From positions 1 to 64,000 of the forward strand of contig MCFE01000398.1 of NCBI GenBank assembly GCA_002104905.1: 64,000 nucleotides of DNA, in the 5' to 3' direction. Below are positions 1 to 13,175 of this stretch, in pieces. This stretch comes from Basidiobolus meristosporus CBS 931.73. Taxonomy: Eukaryota; Basidiobolomycota; Basidiobolomycetes; Basidiobolales; Basidiobolaceae. Position 1 is the first letter of the stretch, and each line of letters begins with the position of its first letter. The position numbers and the translations under genes were made by a program. The notes under the pieces are model-generated. The model did not search any database, was not told where the DNA came from, and saw nothing but the letters and a program-made list of their open reading frames with translations.

Positions 1-835
1 GGCCATTCTTCATCATTACATTCAGCAGAGTGGTGGTGTATAGGTCCAAGGGAGAAACACATCCAACACTTCTCAAGTGTTTTGTGTGTTGAGTATTCAC
101 TGGGTGCAATAACTACTGGCAAAAGCTTGCTAGGAATACTTGGGTTCTGTCTCAAATCTAATGTGAAGGGGAATAAAGCCTCAAGCTTGTCAAGGCAAAA
201 TTATTGAGCTACAATCCCCAACTTAGTTGGCATCTTAACAAAAGTATGTGCCGGGTTCAGCGTCCTTTGAGATGACAATGTACTAAAGCTTCCAAAGTCA
301 AAACAACTGTAAACTCCACTAGCAGGGACTTGATAAGAATGCAGCTGTGGTCAATAGTTACAAAGACAGAAAAGTATCTTTGCCTGTACAAGAACAAACT
401 TGGGAAAGAATCAAATAAAATAAAAGATACCTACACCAAGTATTCCTCACAAGTAATGCCTCCAAGGTCAGTTGGCTGTCAGCATGGTTTCCTGGGAGTG
501 TTGTGTGGTCTGGGGTCAGAAGTTCAGGTAGCAGCAGGTAGCAGTGATCAGACTAATCAACAAGTCAGTATATTGATAAAAGGGATGATGATTTATTGTT
601 GAGGGATAGCCTCCCTTAAATACTTTTCTCACTAGCTAAGTGATTACTAATCATGGTATTCCAGAAGGTTCCAGATATCAATAGAAATCTTAATGACATC
701 AGAATGACCTAAGAATGTTCTAGGTAGGTGCTGGAAGGTTCTAAGAGGCACAGCACATCCAACCAATCAGGAATCAGTATTCTGAGACCTGTGTAACATA
801 GGGTTACCATATATGATATGGAAATGGTAGGGAAA
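1..835 (-). repeat. Dispersed repeat, LTR-like, copy 1
   Basis: This stretch repeats in direct orientation at about 6380–7200, with many substitutions. Read on the minus strand, the end near position 800 starts with TGTTACACAG and is followed by a TATA-like stretch and an AATAAA signal, as in an LTR. I cannot define the other end or find a protein frame. The short open frames here are chance. CpG is nearly absent: I see two in the first 600 bases. Confidence 0.5.
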
Positions 836-849
836 CATTTTTAATAAAA

Positions 850-3800
850 TGGGATAATGTTGTACCTGAAACTTGACTTGTCTCCCTGTTTCCCAACACA
901 CCTGCTCCCTAGAAAACTCCCAAAAGGTAAAGCAAGATGGAGTAATGAATGATATGGTAGCTGCAAAGATCTATGCATTCAGCTCTATGCCTATAGTAAA
1001 GCCGCTTACCAATACAAACTCCTCACACAAAACCTGCAGTAGACAAAGTTTCCGGTAAAACCCATGGTGCAATTTTTTGATGGTCTTTGCACAGTAATCT
1101 CACAGCTGCTGTTATATTGTGCTTAACTAATATGTGGCTTGTCCTGCATTGCAGTGGTTGATCTCAAGTATACCACAACTTTGAGTTATCTGTCAGTGAA
1201 ACAGTTTATTTGGAGTCTGTTATGTTTGTAGAAGTTGTAACTTTAACTAGTATCCTCAATCTTGTGCTCAAGATGCACTATAGGCAGTGTTTCCCATTTC
1301 TGCAGCAGAGTTCCAACCTTTTATTAGCTAATGAGCATATTACTTTAGAGTAACACTTCCATACTTGAATATAACTTTCCTTTCTGAGAATATATTTTCA
1401 TTTTTTGGATATTCTAGCCTTCCCTTTAATGCTATGGAGTGAGGTAAAGGCATTTCTAAAGGGGTCTTTAGACCTCAAGGGCAACCAGTGTGGTGTCTTT
1501 AGAGTATGGAGCTTTTTGCAGTTATCTCTCAAGTTGTATTTAAACTATTGGGGTGCCCAAAGATGTTTCTTTAGTGTAAGAGGGTTCCTTAAAGGGGTCT
1601 CAAGAGTGGTCTTTGACTACATGGTTTTTTGGAGAGAATCTTTCCAGAAAAGGGGGTAGCTCACTTGTAGAGCTCAGATTGGATTCATGTGAGCTTTGCA
1701 GTGTTTACAGATTGAATTCATGCAAGCTCTGTAGTGTTTTTACTGATGAAGTATCAGTCACATTCAAAATACTCAACAGTACAAGTAATGCAGGGGAAGT
1801 ATTATAATCTTTAAGCTTGTTATTGTAGTGTGGAGATTCTGGAAAGAGGGGCCATTTATTTTTCAGCTGGGGAGGTCATAAATATCAGAATTCTGATGAA
1901 TCAAAGTACTTGTGCAGTTGTGCAAGCAATGCACATGACTGAAAGATACAGTTCTTTTATATTAAACATAGGTCCAGCACCTGTGAAAACTTTACATCAT
2001 GTCATTGGCTGGTCTGGAAGTTGATGTGATTAAAGTCAGCTTAATATTCCTAGCCAAAGCTGCCTGTTATATTTGCATATGGGACTCTTTTGGTCATGTT
2101 ACTCCTGTACTACATCAAATGTGCTGCAATTTAAAACATGAGTTAGCTACTGAGTGTTCTGCATAGCGTAATATTTGTGGGTGGATTGTCTGTCAGGGTC
2201 TTGAACTTGTGTTCTTCAAAGTGGGCATTCATCATCTTTCATCTATTTATTATGCTAGCAAAAGCCAAAATAAAGAAAGGAGTGCAATACCTGTTTTGAG
2301 ATATTGTCATAATGGAATACTTACCATTACTACTCCTCAATACCTCTTAGTCTCAGAATTCATATTTTACAATGGCTTTTTGACAGGATTGTAACAATTA
2401 TTTCTGACAGGGCTTGTATCACTGCTAAAATGTACATCCTGCAAACAAATGCTTGTTAGCCACTGCTTTTGCCAGGAGTAACTCTTGAATATCTACAAAT
2501 AGCTTTTTATCACTAATAAATATGTTTTTTCTCCCTGCTGAACTCTGATCACCACTATAGATGTACTAAGGTTTTTTTTGTGTTGATGCCATTTTGACAC
2601 TGCTAAAAGGTGAAGTAAGGTCTAATATTCTCATGTGGTGGGCAATGACTTATAGCTTGCCAACTTAGCTGCAATTGCACGCTGACTACTGAGTGTTCTC
2701 TCTGTGGGTACATAATACTTGGTGTGTTGGCACTTGGATAATAACTATGTGTGTGAGCTATATACTAAGTTCTCAGAATATGACGCAATCAATGATAATG
2801 CCATCCATATTACACAAAAGAACCAACTATTTTGCAGATGACTAGGGTGTCTCAAATGCAGATGATAACATGCATTGTGACATGAGGTTAATATACTAAT
2901 ATACAGTTTGATAACATGCACAGTTCATCCAGCAAAGAATACAGCTAGCTATACCTTATATGATGATGTAGGCTCATATACCAGTGATACTACTATCAGA
3001 TATCTGCTCTCATACAATAAGATTGATGGTATATTCAGATTGTTGAGAATATGTGGCCAGCAGGATATGGTAGTAGAGTACTTGTTTGATGAGAATCAAT
3101 GAAGTGTCAAGGCAAAGTCATGATCATATATGCCTTCAGAGTAGCCCTTCCTGTATACTTGTTTGTAATTTTTACCATCTAACATATCAGAAATGTTTGC
3201 ACCTGATTGATATTAATTGCAGTACTTTATAGCTTTAAGATATCTGTTGGATGACACATGCTTATGTAGATAGGGTATTATTGGAATATTTTAAGAGTTC
3301 AAACAATGCTTTGCTCCAATAATGGCAGATTCTGGACAAGTTGGTCACCTTGAAACAGTGGCATTTATGAATGCAAATACCTTGCAACTTTCACTTATGC
3401 AGTTCTTAGATTGGCCTCTGGGTTATATGCTGTCTGCCACATGGAGGCTGTCCACCTGTACCATGTATATGGTATTTTGCATCTGGGAATAATTTTGATA
3501 AGTAACAAAATATCCACAAAGTCTCCATCAATGGTTTTAGTGGGAAAATGCCACTTCTGTGCCACTACAACCCATCATATGCTAGCAGATGGATTACAGG
3601 GCACACTAGACTCAATAATGCAACTTTTGCATACTTACCTGGGTGTTGTCAGATTGCATTTTGGGATTTTGCTGGGCTTGTGCATGGTACTGTTGTTAGG
3701 GAAGATAGGAGCAAAATACACTAGTAAGCCTTCTCCGTTAGTGCTATTACTGTGTGTGTCATATCTGGAATTCTGAGGTGAACCAAAATGCATCACAAAT

Positions 3801-5480
3801 TCACATGACTCCAGAAACGCAAGGTGACAAGTTGTACTAGGTGCCATTATAAAAGTATGAAGTGGTAGGCAAGTAGTTGTTAATACTGGTCTAACCAATG
3901 ACAATCATAATATGACTTGTGTTTAAACAATTGCTATGATCCTTGTAACACTTTCAATGCTGTCTGCAGGCTTGATACAATAGCATATGTTCTTTGTTCT
4001 CTTCTCCTATTGTGTTGAATTAAAGCAGTCTTATCCATGGGGCAAGCAACTTGACACCAAACAACATGACAGTTTTATATCACTTTTTTCAGCACCAATC
4101 TAAGCTTAGGACAATCTTGTAATTGAGTTGTTGCACCCATAGAAAGGTAAGATTTAATAATGACCTGCAATAGAAGGCATTCTAAACTAAGTTGTTACAC
4201 CATATATATATATGTATCTGTAATGTTATTTCCACTTGGGCTTAACACACTTGGTAGTGTAAACTGCTACAAAATAAAGCAAAGTTGCTTGGTTGCCAAC
4301 TAGCCCCACTGCTGACAGCAGTAGAAGAATGGTGTGTGGACTCCTCATACCTTAAGTCAAGTTGACAGGTTAAAAATATGTGCAAAGCTGCAAGTTGCCA
4401 ATAATGCTCAGGCAAGTGAGAATGCAGCATACACAGTACCACCCACTGGAGACTAGTGAATGGCCACTGTTACATCAGTACCATAAACATTGGCAAGTAT
4501 GTTGTCTGCTAATACCAAAGCATTGACAAGGAAATTAGGTGCAGGGATAATAGGACCGCTGCAATGGCTCAGAAAAATTAAGAAGTTGTTCATTGACAGG
4601 AGGAGTGGGTAATAGATGTATAGCAATCAATATCCCAACTAGAGAGTGCAGTATCTTGATGCAATGAAGGAACTCAAGTAGCTCAATGTCAAGCCAACAA
4701 TTGAGTCATTTCCCAATGAAACCACAGAGGAATACTGTGAAGTGGTTGAAGTGGTGCTCCAAGATGAACTTACAGAAAAGCCTGTTTTAGTCAGTAAGTG
4801 ACAGAAATATGTGTTCATAGAGCTGCAGTTTCCCCATTTAATGCCAAATCCTGGAACAGGCAGAATCCCCAAACAGCCAAGATACATCAGGAATAGGACT
4901 ACAGCAGTTTTCTTGGGAGTTGGAATTGCTGCCAGCTGAGCTGCACTCCAGTGAGGTAAATGAGTATACAGAGAGCCCCAATTTGACTACCACAGCTTCC
5001 ATGTCCTCTATTGTAGGCAGAGCAGAGATGTCACTGACAGACCAAGCAACAATGTCACAAATTCAGAAGTTTATTACAGTGCTTAGAGTGTATTTTGGGG
5101 CAATAACAAATACAGCAAAAGGTTACAGTACTTCTTCAGCTGTTGCACCGTAAGAATGCACTTAAATATTGCAAGGACTCATTGCAATGATATGCAGATG
5201 AGGTACCAGACCTTGGAGTGCCAGCTGAAGAACTGGACATATAGAAACCAATTGATGAACAATGGTGTAAAGCTTAAGGCTCTTGCAAAAGTCATGCAAA
5301 ACAGGTGTTATGGTAGATATATTCAATGCATGGGGGATTCATTGAGATTACTTGTCCAGTGTGAGGCAGGGCTTAATGTAGGTGTTGGGTACAGGAGTTT
5401 GTTTAGATTAGTACAGCTTAAAGCTGAGTCACGGGTACAATAAACATTGCTGTGAAGAAAAGTTTTGACTACATTTTTGA
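850..5480. mobile_element. Decayed Tnp2/CACTA-type transposon, copy 1
   Basis: The stretch aligns by eye in blocks to the better preserved copy at 26900–32700. Bases 870–1060 match the minus-strand transposase region at about 28066–28280. Bases 2400–2620 match 27600–27790, 2640–2800 match 28700–28820, and 4230–5450 match the plus-strand second gene at 30341–32408. Internal deletions, stops and frameshifts leave nothing translatable beyond about 120 codons. The element is clearly dead. Confidence 0.6.
4230..5450 (+). pseudogene. Relic of the CACTA element's second gene, copy 1
   Basis: Short reading frames (for example 4920–5153 and 5156–5443) keep recognisable pieces of the protein encoded at 30341–32408: a glutamate-leucine-rich start with LHSS, and a C-terminal block with LLVQCEAGLNVGVGYRSL that parallels LLVECGVGLNVSVGYRDL in copy 2. 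Stops and frameshifts separate the pieces. The function of the parent protein is unknown. Confidence 0.55.
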
Positions 5481-5599
5481 CAAGATCTGAGGTGTATCTG
5501 TTAATGGTCTTTGCATGGTGTTCCTGTGGAGTCATTTAAGTTAATCATGGGATTTAAATTGAGAAACAGCCTTATGATGGGATCATTGGAGTTATTTTT

Positions 5600-5950
5600 T
5601 ATAGGGTAGGTCTGCCATATACTTCTACCACTGCTGAATTCTGGATGATCCTCTGCCCAGAAAGCTTTGTCATGCCTACTTCCACTTTTAGCCCTCTACC
5701 CTAGATGATGTCACCATCAGTTTTAGAGAGTACTTGAAGCTTCACCAGGTGTGCATTGCATATACAAGGGTAATAGTGCCTCTGCCCTCTAGAAGGCCTG
5801 CTAATACTTGCTGGAAAGGTATCCAAAATACACCTGATATAGAACTTGTTACTGAGCATGCTGGGATATGGATGTCCACTAAAGCTTTTGAACCTAGTAT
5901 TTCAGGCTTGTTTAAAGTCATTCATATATATCACATATAAGACCAGGTTG
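5600..5950 (-). pseudogene. Fragment of a Harbinger-type (DDE_Tnp_4) transposase
   Basis: The minus strand here is related to the transposase of the element at 21283–22078. Both contain the stretch that encodes the RINRPSRGQRH and GSRHDKALW region, here heavily mutated and with stops. Only about 350 bases remain and no frame is intact. Flanking DNA belongs to other repeats. Confidence 0.55.
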
Positions 5951-6339
5951 ATTTCAATATAGTACTGTGTAAGTATGCAGATCTGTCAATATGGTTCCAA
6001 TAGCAAATTTCAACTCATCTTTAGTAAAACCTGGACAAAACCTACCCCCCAGCTTGCAGCTATGGCTTGGACCAGAAAGGTTGAGGCCAGATCCATTGAA
6101 GTTCTTGCCAAATAATTTTAGTATAGCCCAAGTGTCTATAATGAGCCTTTATACAAGTATTTGAGCTGTACTCTTTAATCCAGCAGAGTTAGATACCTCA
6201 GTGAGTCAACAGAAATGGAAGAATCTCAGTAGAAAGATACTGCAAGGGTTCTGAATCAAGAAGCCAGTTGATATATATGAGAAGATATATAACAACACAA
6301 GTATTGAAAACAAGAATGGGCTGAGAGTGAGGGGATTTG

Positions 6340-7200
6340 ATCAGAGAGCGTGCAGGAGCGCTTTTAAATGCAATTTGTTTAGTACAGCCCAGACATGTTA
6401 TGGCGGAGTATAAGTCCACAGGGGAGATACAGCCAACTCTTCTCAAGTGTTTTGTGTGTGGGGTGCTCACTGGGTGCAATAACCTCTGGCAAAAGCTTGG
6501 CAAGAATACTTGGGTTTTGTCTTTACACTAAAGTGAAGGGGAATAAGGCCACAGGCTTCTCAAGGGAAAACTATTGCGCTACAATCCCAAACTTAGTTGG
6601 CATCTTAACAAAAGTATGTGCTGGGTTCAGCATCCTTTGAGAAGACAATGTACTAAAGCTTCCATAGTCAAAGCAACTATAAACTCCACCAGCAGGGACT
6701 TGACAAGAATTCAGCTGTGGCCAGTAGTTACAATGACAGAACAGTATCTTTGCTTGTAGAAGAACAAACTTGGGAAAGTATCAAATATAATAAAAGAAAA
6801 CTACTTTGAGTATACCTCACAAGTGGTGCCTCCAAGATCAGTTGGCTGTCAGCATGATTTCCTGGGAGTGTCCTGTGGTCTGGAATTTGAAGTTCAGGTA
6901 GCAGCAGGTAGCACTGTTTACACTAAGCAACAAGCTGGTATATTGATAAACAGATGATGCTTTATTGTTGAGGGATTGACTTCCTTATATACTTTTCTCA
7001 CTGGCTAAGTGGTTGCTAATCATGGTGTTCCAGGAGGTTCCAGAGGTCAATAGAAATCTTAATGATGTCAGAACAAGCTAAGAGTTTTCTAAGAAGGGGC
7101 CGGCAGGTTTTAAAAGGCATGGCACATCCAATCAATCAAGAATCAGTACTTTGAAACCTGTGTAACATAGGAATACCATATATGCTATTGAAATGGTAGG
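6340..7200 (-). repeat. Dispersed repeat, LTR-like, copy 2
   Basis: This is the second copy of the repeat at 1–835. On the minus strand it starts near 7168 with TGTTACACAGG and contains TATATAAGGAAG followed by AATAAAG. That promoter-then-polyA order is typical of an LTR, so a solo LTR plus some internal sequence is likely. No coding frame is recognisable. Confidence 0.5.
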
Positions 7201-7439
7201 GGTGGAGACATGGGTTGGCTATGTGTCATGGGTACTGGTGCATGTACTTGCCTAATATAGAATCACTTACAGCCAGTAATCTTACAAAAAGTGAGGGATG
7301 ACCTATGAAATAAGGTGGGTAGGTGTGCTAGTCAGCTGGCTTATGGGATAGTACTGATCAAGTAAGATAAATGGGATAAAACTAAAATAAGTGTGGTAGA
7401 GAGATAGGGAAGTAGAAAATATGGGATGAGCACATCTGT

Positions 7440-8390
7440 TAGTGGGTGTCACTGCAACCCCACTACAGTGTCTGTTTGTGCCTCAACTTTGGGAACCAAA
7501 CAGATTTTGAATGAGTTTTTGCCTCAAATGACTAATGTACTGCATGATATTTTTGTAGAACTATGTGGGTTCTGAGAGCAATATACACAGTACCCATCCA
7601 GGCAACAGTTCCAAAGCATCCAACAGTGGGTAATTGAATACCTTGAGGAATTAGAAGCTGAGCATCAAGAGGAAGTATACAGACTAACAGAAACAGTGTC
7701 CAGATTGGGCTGGTATGCCTTGCTGGATTTCTTACCATTCTTTGCAACTTCCACTTGCCAGTGCACATTAGTCCAAACTATGCCAATACCCTTCACAAGA
7801 GTGCCCTGCATCAGGTCAATGTGTGTTGGTTCAAGGTGCACTCTTCACAGCAAAACCACCAGAACTTGCCTAACGGCTCATTTAGACATAAGTCCATTAG
7901 AGCAGGCCAAGTTTCATTAACAAGCGGCATCACATTGAACTCAGGCAAGGGCCATGCCAATGCATCAAGTTGTGCTGGCATGTGCTGTGACTCCTGTCCA
8001 TCAGCAAGTTACTTATGGTGAGCTGACTGATTATGAACCACATGAAGTACCTCCACCACCAGAGCCTTTGGCAAGTAAAAGCACTTGTCAACATGCAGCA
8101 CTGCAGGCCCATTCAGTGGCACCATCTGGAGCAATTAAACATGGCCACTCACTACAAATACACAAGTAGTCAAGATGATAGTCAACAAAGAAGTGGTTTA
8201 GGTGTGCAAAGCAATTCACCACCAAATGCTCAAGTAATAATCCTGGTGAAAAAAAAGCTTAGAAGAAGATGTTGCAATCAATGCATTGCACTGTTATTAT
8301 TTGACATGATCCAAATAATGCTTTTTTTTGCAATCCAAATTAGGCCATTGCAAATCAGTGATCTCTAAATTTTTGATAATAGTAATATCA
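7440..8390 (+). pseudogene. Harbinger-associated second protein, CpG-decayed copy
   Basis: This is the plus-strand counterpart of the minus-strand gene at 19680–20960. It matches from the segment encoding STLG…ILNEFLPQMTNVL through to the basic C-terminal tail (VKKKLRRR). The frame is broken repeatedly (separate frames at 7696–7920, 7755–8021 and 8033–8368). In the stretch where copy 2 has about fourteen CpG dinucleotides, this copy keeps two. Most of the others have become TG or CA. Confidence 0.6.
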
Positions 8391-8688
8391 AGGTTCTCTC
8401 ACATTTGAGACAGAACCCCTTTAAATAAACACCCTGCATATATATACATCATCTGTAACACCAGAGCAGCCAGTTGGTCTGTTTGCACATACTTGATTGG
8501 ACACATGCTAGCTATGATGCCTTATCCAATTACCAGGATTAGGGATTTACTTGCTCAATAAGCCAAGTGGGATATTTGATAGCAAATCACAAACTTGTGT
8601 ATTGGTTAAAGAGCCAATTGGGGGCTGACAGCTTCAGATTGCTTTTGGACCAATTAACCACTAAGATACCATCCAATTGGAGTGATGG

Positions 8689-9057
8689 TGTTACAAGTCT
8701 TGGTATAAGAGTTGTAGAGGAATAGGGAGTTTAGCTAGTATTGTATTCACTAAAACTTGAACTGATTTTTATTGAGGTACCAGCAACTCCTTATATACTT
8801 TTTGCCAGATCAATTGCTGACTAATTGTATTTCTTAATGTAGGCTGTGGCTGATGATTCATTTCATTGCATCATCATCACCCAATAAGATCCTACTTAAT
8901 ATATCTATTTCTGTCTGATAAGGATCTGCTGATTCATTTGCTGACTAATGCTACTGATTTCATAGATAATACTGATATACTGATAACCTAAACATATAAC
9001 TAATTGACTTGACTAAAAACTGATCTAACTTACAAATTCAAGCAGCCGATCATAAGA
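8689..9057 (-). repeat. Solo LTR of the Ty3/gypsy element (reverse)
   Basis: The sequence is the reverse complement of the LTR at 13176–13543 with scattered substitutions. It is flanked by the 4-bp direct repeat ATGG (8685–8688 and 9058–9061). It has no internal region, so it is a solo LTR left by recombination. It sits inside the decayed Harbinger copy: the flanks on both sides match 19190–19330 in reverse. Confidence 0.85.
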
Positions 9058-9159
9058 ATGGTAACTGAAATGGTAAGTATTAGTGTGGTTTATAGTGTTA
9101 TATGCATTTATTTTCATTTACATTAACAAAACATATCTAAATACCAGATTTTTCCTACT

Positions 9160-10200
9160 ATGATTGAGGTATCCAATTGCACACATGATGCTAATCTTAC
9201 AAGTTGGTGCAGTCATCTGTGCCAACCTCATTGTCTCAGATTGTGCCATAGTATGCAAGGTTATCCCACAGAGTGCAAAATTGTCCAAGAGCAATCCTGC
9301 CTACTGGTAGCTAAAATATTGCACCCAATTGTACTTAACAACCATGGATTGTGTGATGTGCCCTAGCACAGTACAATTGAACAAGTCTACATAGTCACTA
9401 AATATACTGTGGAGAATATATGGGGCATTGCTGAGGAATATACTAACTGCCCTACACCAGTACATATATCATTAGGCATTTAGTGATTTCTAATTTTATA
9501 TAGTAACATGGATCATACGTAAATCCTGCTATTTTGACCAGATTAATTTACTTGCAACTCCCAGCTACAGGCCACACTGTAGTAAGTGATATTTGCTACC
9601 AAGATGCTGGGAGATATGGCCTTTTAAGAAAGTTTATTTGATCAAATTTGATCAAGCCTGTGAGAGATTATGTCAGATCTAGGTGGATGACCAATTTGAA
9701 TGAAACATCTCATAATAGAAGTGCTCTGCCAACAGGAGGTTCCTGAGCACTCAAGGAGATCTGACAAACCGTATATATGCTATCTGCATGAACCAGTACT
9801 AGATCAAAAAGGAAAATCCAGAAACAAACATCTTCAAGACCATATATGGAGCAAAAAGTACCACCAATAAGCTGACAGTTTCTAAATAGAGTGAGGTGAT
9901 ACATAAGCCAGATATGGACTATCCAGCACACTAGACATAATCCAGCAGCTCTATCACATGAGGATGATGGAGTATGGATGCTTGGAAAAGCAGCAGAAAA
10001 GTCCATGAGAAACTACACACTCAGTGGCAAGATCAATGCCATGGTGAAGAATGTAGTCAAATTCTTGCAGTTGGAGTTAGGAAAGTGTTACCTAGGGCCA
10101 ACCTAAGGGTTGTTATGGGTGCAGAAGATCATGGGCTTGTCTTTTGCACTGACAACCAAACTCTATGCTGGAATATTCTATTCAAAGTAACAGTAGCATA
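9160..10200. other. AT-rich stretch, no gene recognised
   Basis: There are only short chance frames (for example 9160–9366 and 9710–10006 on the minus strand). I find no protein motif and no clear match to the other repeats in the window. The composition matches the surrounding transposon graveyard, so it is probably old mobile-element debris. Confidence 0.4.
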
Positions 10201-11357
10201 ATAAAACTGTTATGGTTGTTCTATGCAATTGGAAAATGCCAGGTTCAGTTGTATGGTTAGAATGCAAGGGTATAGATGAGTACATATCAAACCTGCTTAT
10301 GATGAAGCCTCTATGAATGGCTCTGTGCTACAATATGAAGCCTATCAAGATGCAAATTGAAGATCTAAGTACTTTACAGTAATATTGGTACACAAAAGAC
10401 ATGCCTACATCAGAAAGATATATATGATCTATCTAAGTCAGTATTAGAACGGAGGAAGGACAACAAGACTTAGCTTCAGGGGTAGTACAATATCTCAGAT
10501 CAGGAATGAAGAAAACCTAGTCTAAATACCGTGGAAAGCACCAGTTCAGCAGAGGATATATTGTATCAACTGGTGACAATTGAGGCTACTATAATGCTGA
10601 CCAGTTATTGGTTCTAGCAGATGATATATAAAATATGCAAAAGATCTATTATCCAGAACTATTTATGGATATATGTGTTGAAATATTGGACTATTTGGTA
10701 TCATTCAGCAGCTAAAAATTTACTTAACAATTCTAGGCTAGTCTTAGTCACTGTAGGACTCATTTACTGCCTTAACTTCGCCACTTTCTCCAGATATATG
10801 ATCTTATGATTATTCCCCTATAGTCAGGATCAAATTAGCACTATTACCAAACATTATGTACTAACCCTGAAACTGTTACAGAATGCTCCTGAATATTGAG
10901 AAACCCTCCCTACTTAGTGTTGCAGCTGTATTACTTCTACAAAGGTATAAATACTGAGCTTCTTTATGAATAAACAACAGTTCAACTATTATCACTATTT
11001 CTTGATAAGTTCCTTATATCCAAATCACTTCTTAAATTGCAACAATATGGAGTATAGTCCAAGTGAATTAGACTAAATACTGGAATTGTGGATGATCCAG
11101 ATCTTTTGCAAGAAACTCCATCATAACTCTGCTAGTTATAGTCCTATTATGCTAAGATAAGAAGCAGCAGAAAGCCTGAAAGTGCAGCTATTTGATATTA
11201 GGAGGTATGATGGGATATGATCAGTATCTGAAATGCTTTACTCCAATCAAGTGGATGAAACTCATTTATAAATACTTTGTGAAGAGATCAGCATTCAGAC
11301 TCAAAGTATTTGATTTGAAATATGTAATTAAAAATATAGGCTTATACTTGGTTATAA
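10200..11357 (-). repeat. Dispersed repeat family E, interrupted by an LTR
   Basis: Bases 10300–10560 are the reverse complement of about 32930–33150, and 11200–11357 are the reverse complement of about 32757–32930, with perhaps three quarters of bases matching by eye. The LTR-2 copy at 10676–11044 interrupts the repeat. The repeat abuts copia-derived sequence in the other copy, so it may be part of a copia element. No frame survives. Confidence 0.45.
10676..11044 (+). repeat. Solo LTR of family LTR-2
   Basis: This 369-bp sequence begins TGTTGAAATATTGG and ends TTGCAACA, so TGTTG/CAACA are inverted ends. It is flanked by the 5-bp direct repeat ATATG (10671–10675 and 11045–11049). It contains a TATAAATA promoter-like box and an AATAAACAA polyA-like box near its 3' end. 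Other copies lie at 12806–18301 (interrupted), 25733–26099 and 34221–34450 (truncated). Five-bp duplications and TG…CA ends fit a copia-type LTR. Confidence 0.85.
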
Positions 11358-11726
11358 TGTTAAAAGTCTTGGTATAAGAGTTGTAGAGAAATAGGGAGTT
11401 TAGCTAGTATTGTATTCACTAAAACTTGAACTGGGCTATATTGAGATTCCAGCAGCTCCTTATATACATATTGCCAGATCAATTGCTGACTAATTGTATT
11501 TCCAAATGTAGGCTGTTGCTGATGACTCATTCAAGTGCATCATCATCACCCAAAAAGATCCCACTTAGTATATCTATTTCTGTCTGATAAGGATCTGCTG
11601 ATTCCTTTGCTGACTAATGTTACTGATTTGATAGATAATACTGATATACTGATAACCTAAACAAATAACTAATTGATTTGACTAAAAACTGATCTTACTT
11701 AAACATTCAAGCAGCAGATCATAACA
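11358..11726 (-). repeat. Solo LTR of the Ty3/gypsy element (reverse)
   Basis: This is the reverse complement of the intact element's LTR, with mild divergence. It is flanked by the 4-bp direct repeat ATAA (11354–11357 and 11727–11730), the same duplication length as the other gypsy LTR insertions here. No internal sequence is present. Confidence 0.85.
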
Positions 11727-11862
11727 ATAAGAGATAATATGCAACCCCTAACATATATTGGCAAATATATTAGTCCAATAGGTTAGATGGTTATTTACAG
11801 GTTTACTTTCAACCAGAAGATACACAACACTACAGCAAGTACATAAGTATACAAATATATCA

Positions 11863-12591
11863 GACTTGCTCTGTTGGATAGTGCCACATTGAGCCATGAG
11901 TGCCAATTGATGCCATAGTGTGCCAGGGAGGCCAAATGAGCCTATACTTGGCCACAGAGTGTGAAACATAGCTCTGCATCTTCATACCAAGTAGCCTCAG
12001 TGTTTCACTCATTGTACTGGTGAAAATCCATTTTTTAACATTTTTTTGGATCAATGCTGTGCATGATTTGTAAGAGCACAGAAGAATTGAAGACATGCAC
12101 CAGGTACCCAATACCCATGGCACTCTGAATCTAACTCCTGTAGCTTGTATCTTGTCACAAAAATGAATGGCACTATCTTGGTCCACTAGTACTATTTGGC
12201 ACTCTAAGGGCCTTGCATAGGTCTTACTTAAGGGTTAATATTTAAATATAGTGCCAGATAGTATTAGTGGACCAAGATAGTTCCATTCATTTTTGTGACA
12301 TGATACAAGCTACAGGAGCTAGATTCAGAGTGCTATGGGTATTGGGTACTAGATGCATATCTTCAGTCCTTCTGTGCGCTTACACATCCTGCACAACATT
12401 GATACAAATAAAAGGTCAAAAAATGCATTTTCTCCAACACAAGAGGTGAAACACAAGGGCTGCTTTGCATGAAGATGCGGAGCTATGCTTCACACTGAAT
12501 GGCCAAGTTTAGGTCTGCGCTGCCTCTCCAGTATGCAATGGTACTATTTTGCACTCATGGCTCAATGTGTAACTATCCAACAGCACAAATC
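11863..12591. mobile_element. Foldback element: 0.73-kb inverted repeat
   Basis: The left arm (about 11863–12212) and right arm (about 12247–12591) are inverted copies of each other around a spacer of roughly 35 bases. The outer ends are GACTTGCTCTGTTGGATAGT and, inverted, GATTTGTGCTGTTGGATAGT. The same terminal motif (GACTTGYTC…GGATAGTGCC) occurs in smaller elements at 12987–13165, 22343 and 25156, so this is either a foldback transposon or two MITE copies head to head. Related reading frames on the two arms (minus 11860–12186, plus 12267–12449) follow from the symmetry and are not evidence of a gene. Confidence 0.75.
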
Positions 12592-12986
12592 TATGATGTG
12601 AGTGGGGTGCTGAAATAATCAGGAGTCCACCTATTATTAATATACTACTAACTAACACTTATTTAAATGACATATTTCAGAAAATCAACTTGGGAATTAG
12701 TTTGTAAGATATTTGCTAATTATTAGTAATTATGAAGTGCAGAATTTTGAAAAAATCTGAAACTTGTCCAAATGAGCTGATACTTGGCACATGTACTCCT
12801 GAGACTGTTGAAATATTGGACTATTTGGTATCATTCTACAGCTAAAAATTTACTTAGCAATTCTGGACTAGTCTTGGTCACTGTGGGACTAATTTACAGC
12901 TCTAACTTTGCCACTTTCTCCAGATCTATGATCTTATGATTATTCCCCTATAGTTAGGATTACATTAGCACTAATACCAACTATTA

Positions 12987-13165
12987 GACTTGTTCCATCA
13001 TTCCAGCTGATCATAGTGCCCAATAGTGCCAGAGTATGCCAGATGGTGCCACACAGTGCCAGTTTGGGATCAAAATTGACATGCATATGACCTAAAAATA
13101 TCAAATTAATAACAAAATATACAGCACTTTCTGGCAAAATGATCAATGGCTCAATGGAACAAGTC
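12987..13165. mobile_element. MITE with GACTTGTTCC terminal inverted repeats
   Basis: This 179-bp element starts GACTTGTTCCAT and ends ATGGAACAAGTC (13154–13165), a perfect inverted pair, and is bordered by TA on both sides. It lies inside the LTR-2 copy. It contains repeated GTGCCA motifs and no coding frame. TA borders suggest mobilisation by a Tc1/mariner-type transposase, but no such transposase is visible in the window. Confidence 0.7.
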
Positions 13166-13175
13166 TATAATTTAC

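Noticed and set aside
11860-12449. Two related frames on the foldback arms (108 and 60 codons)
   Set aside because: They are similar only because the arms are inverted copies; no motif and no sign of coding constraint.
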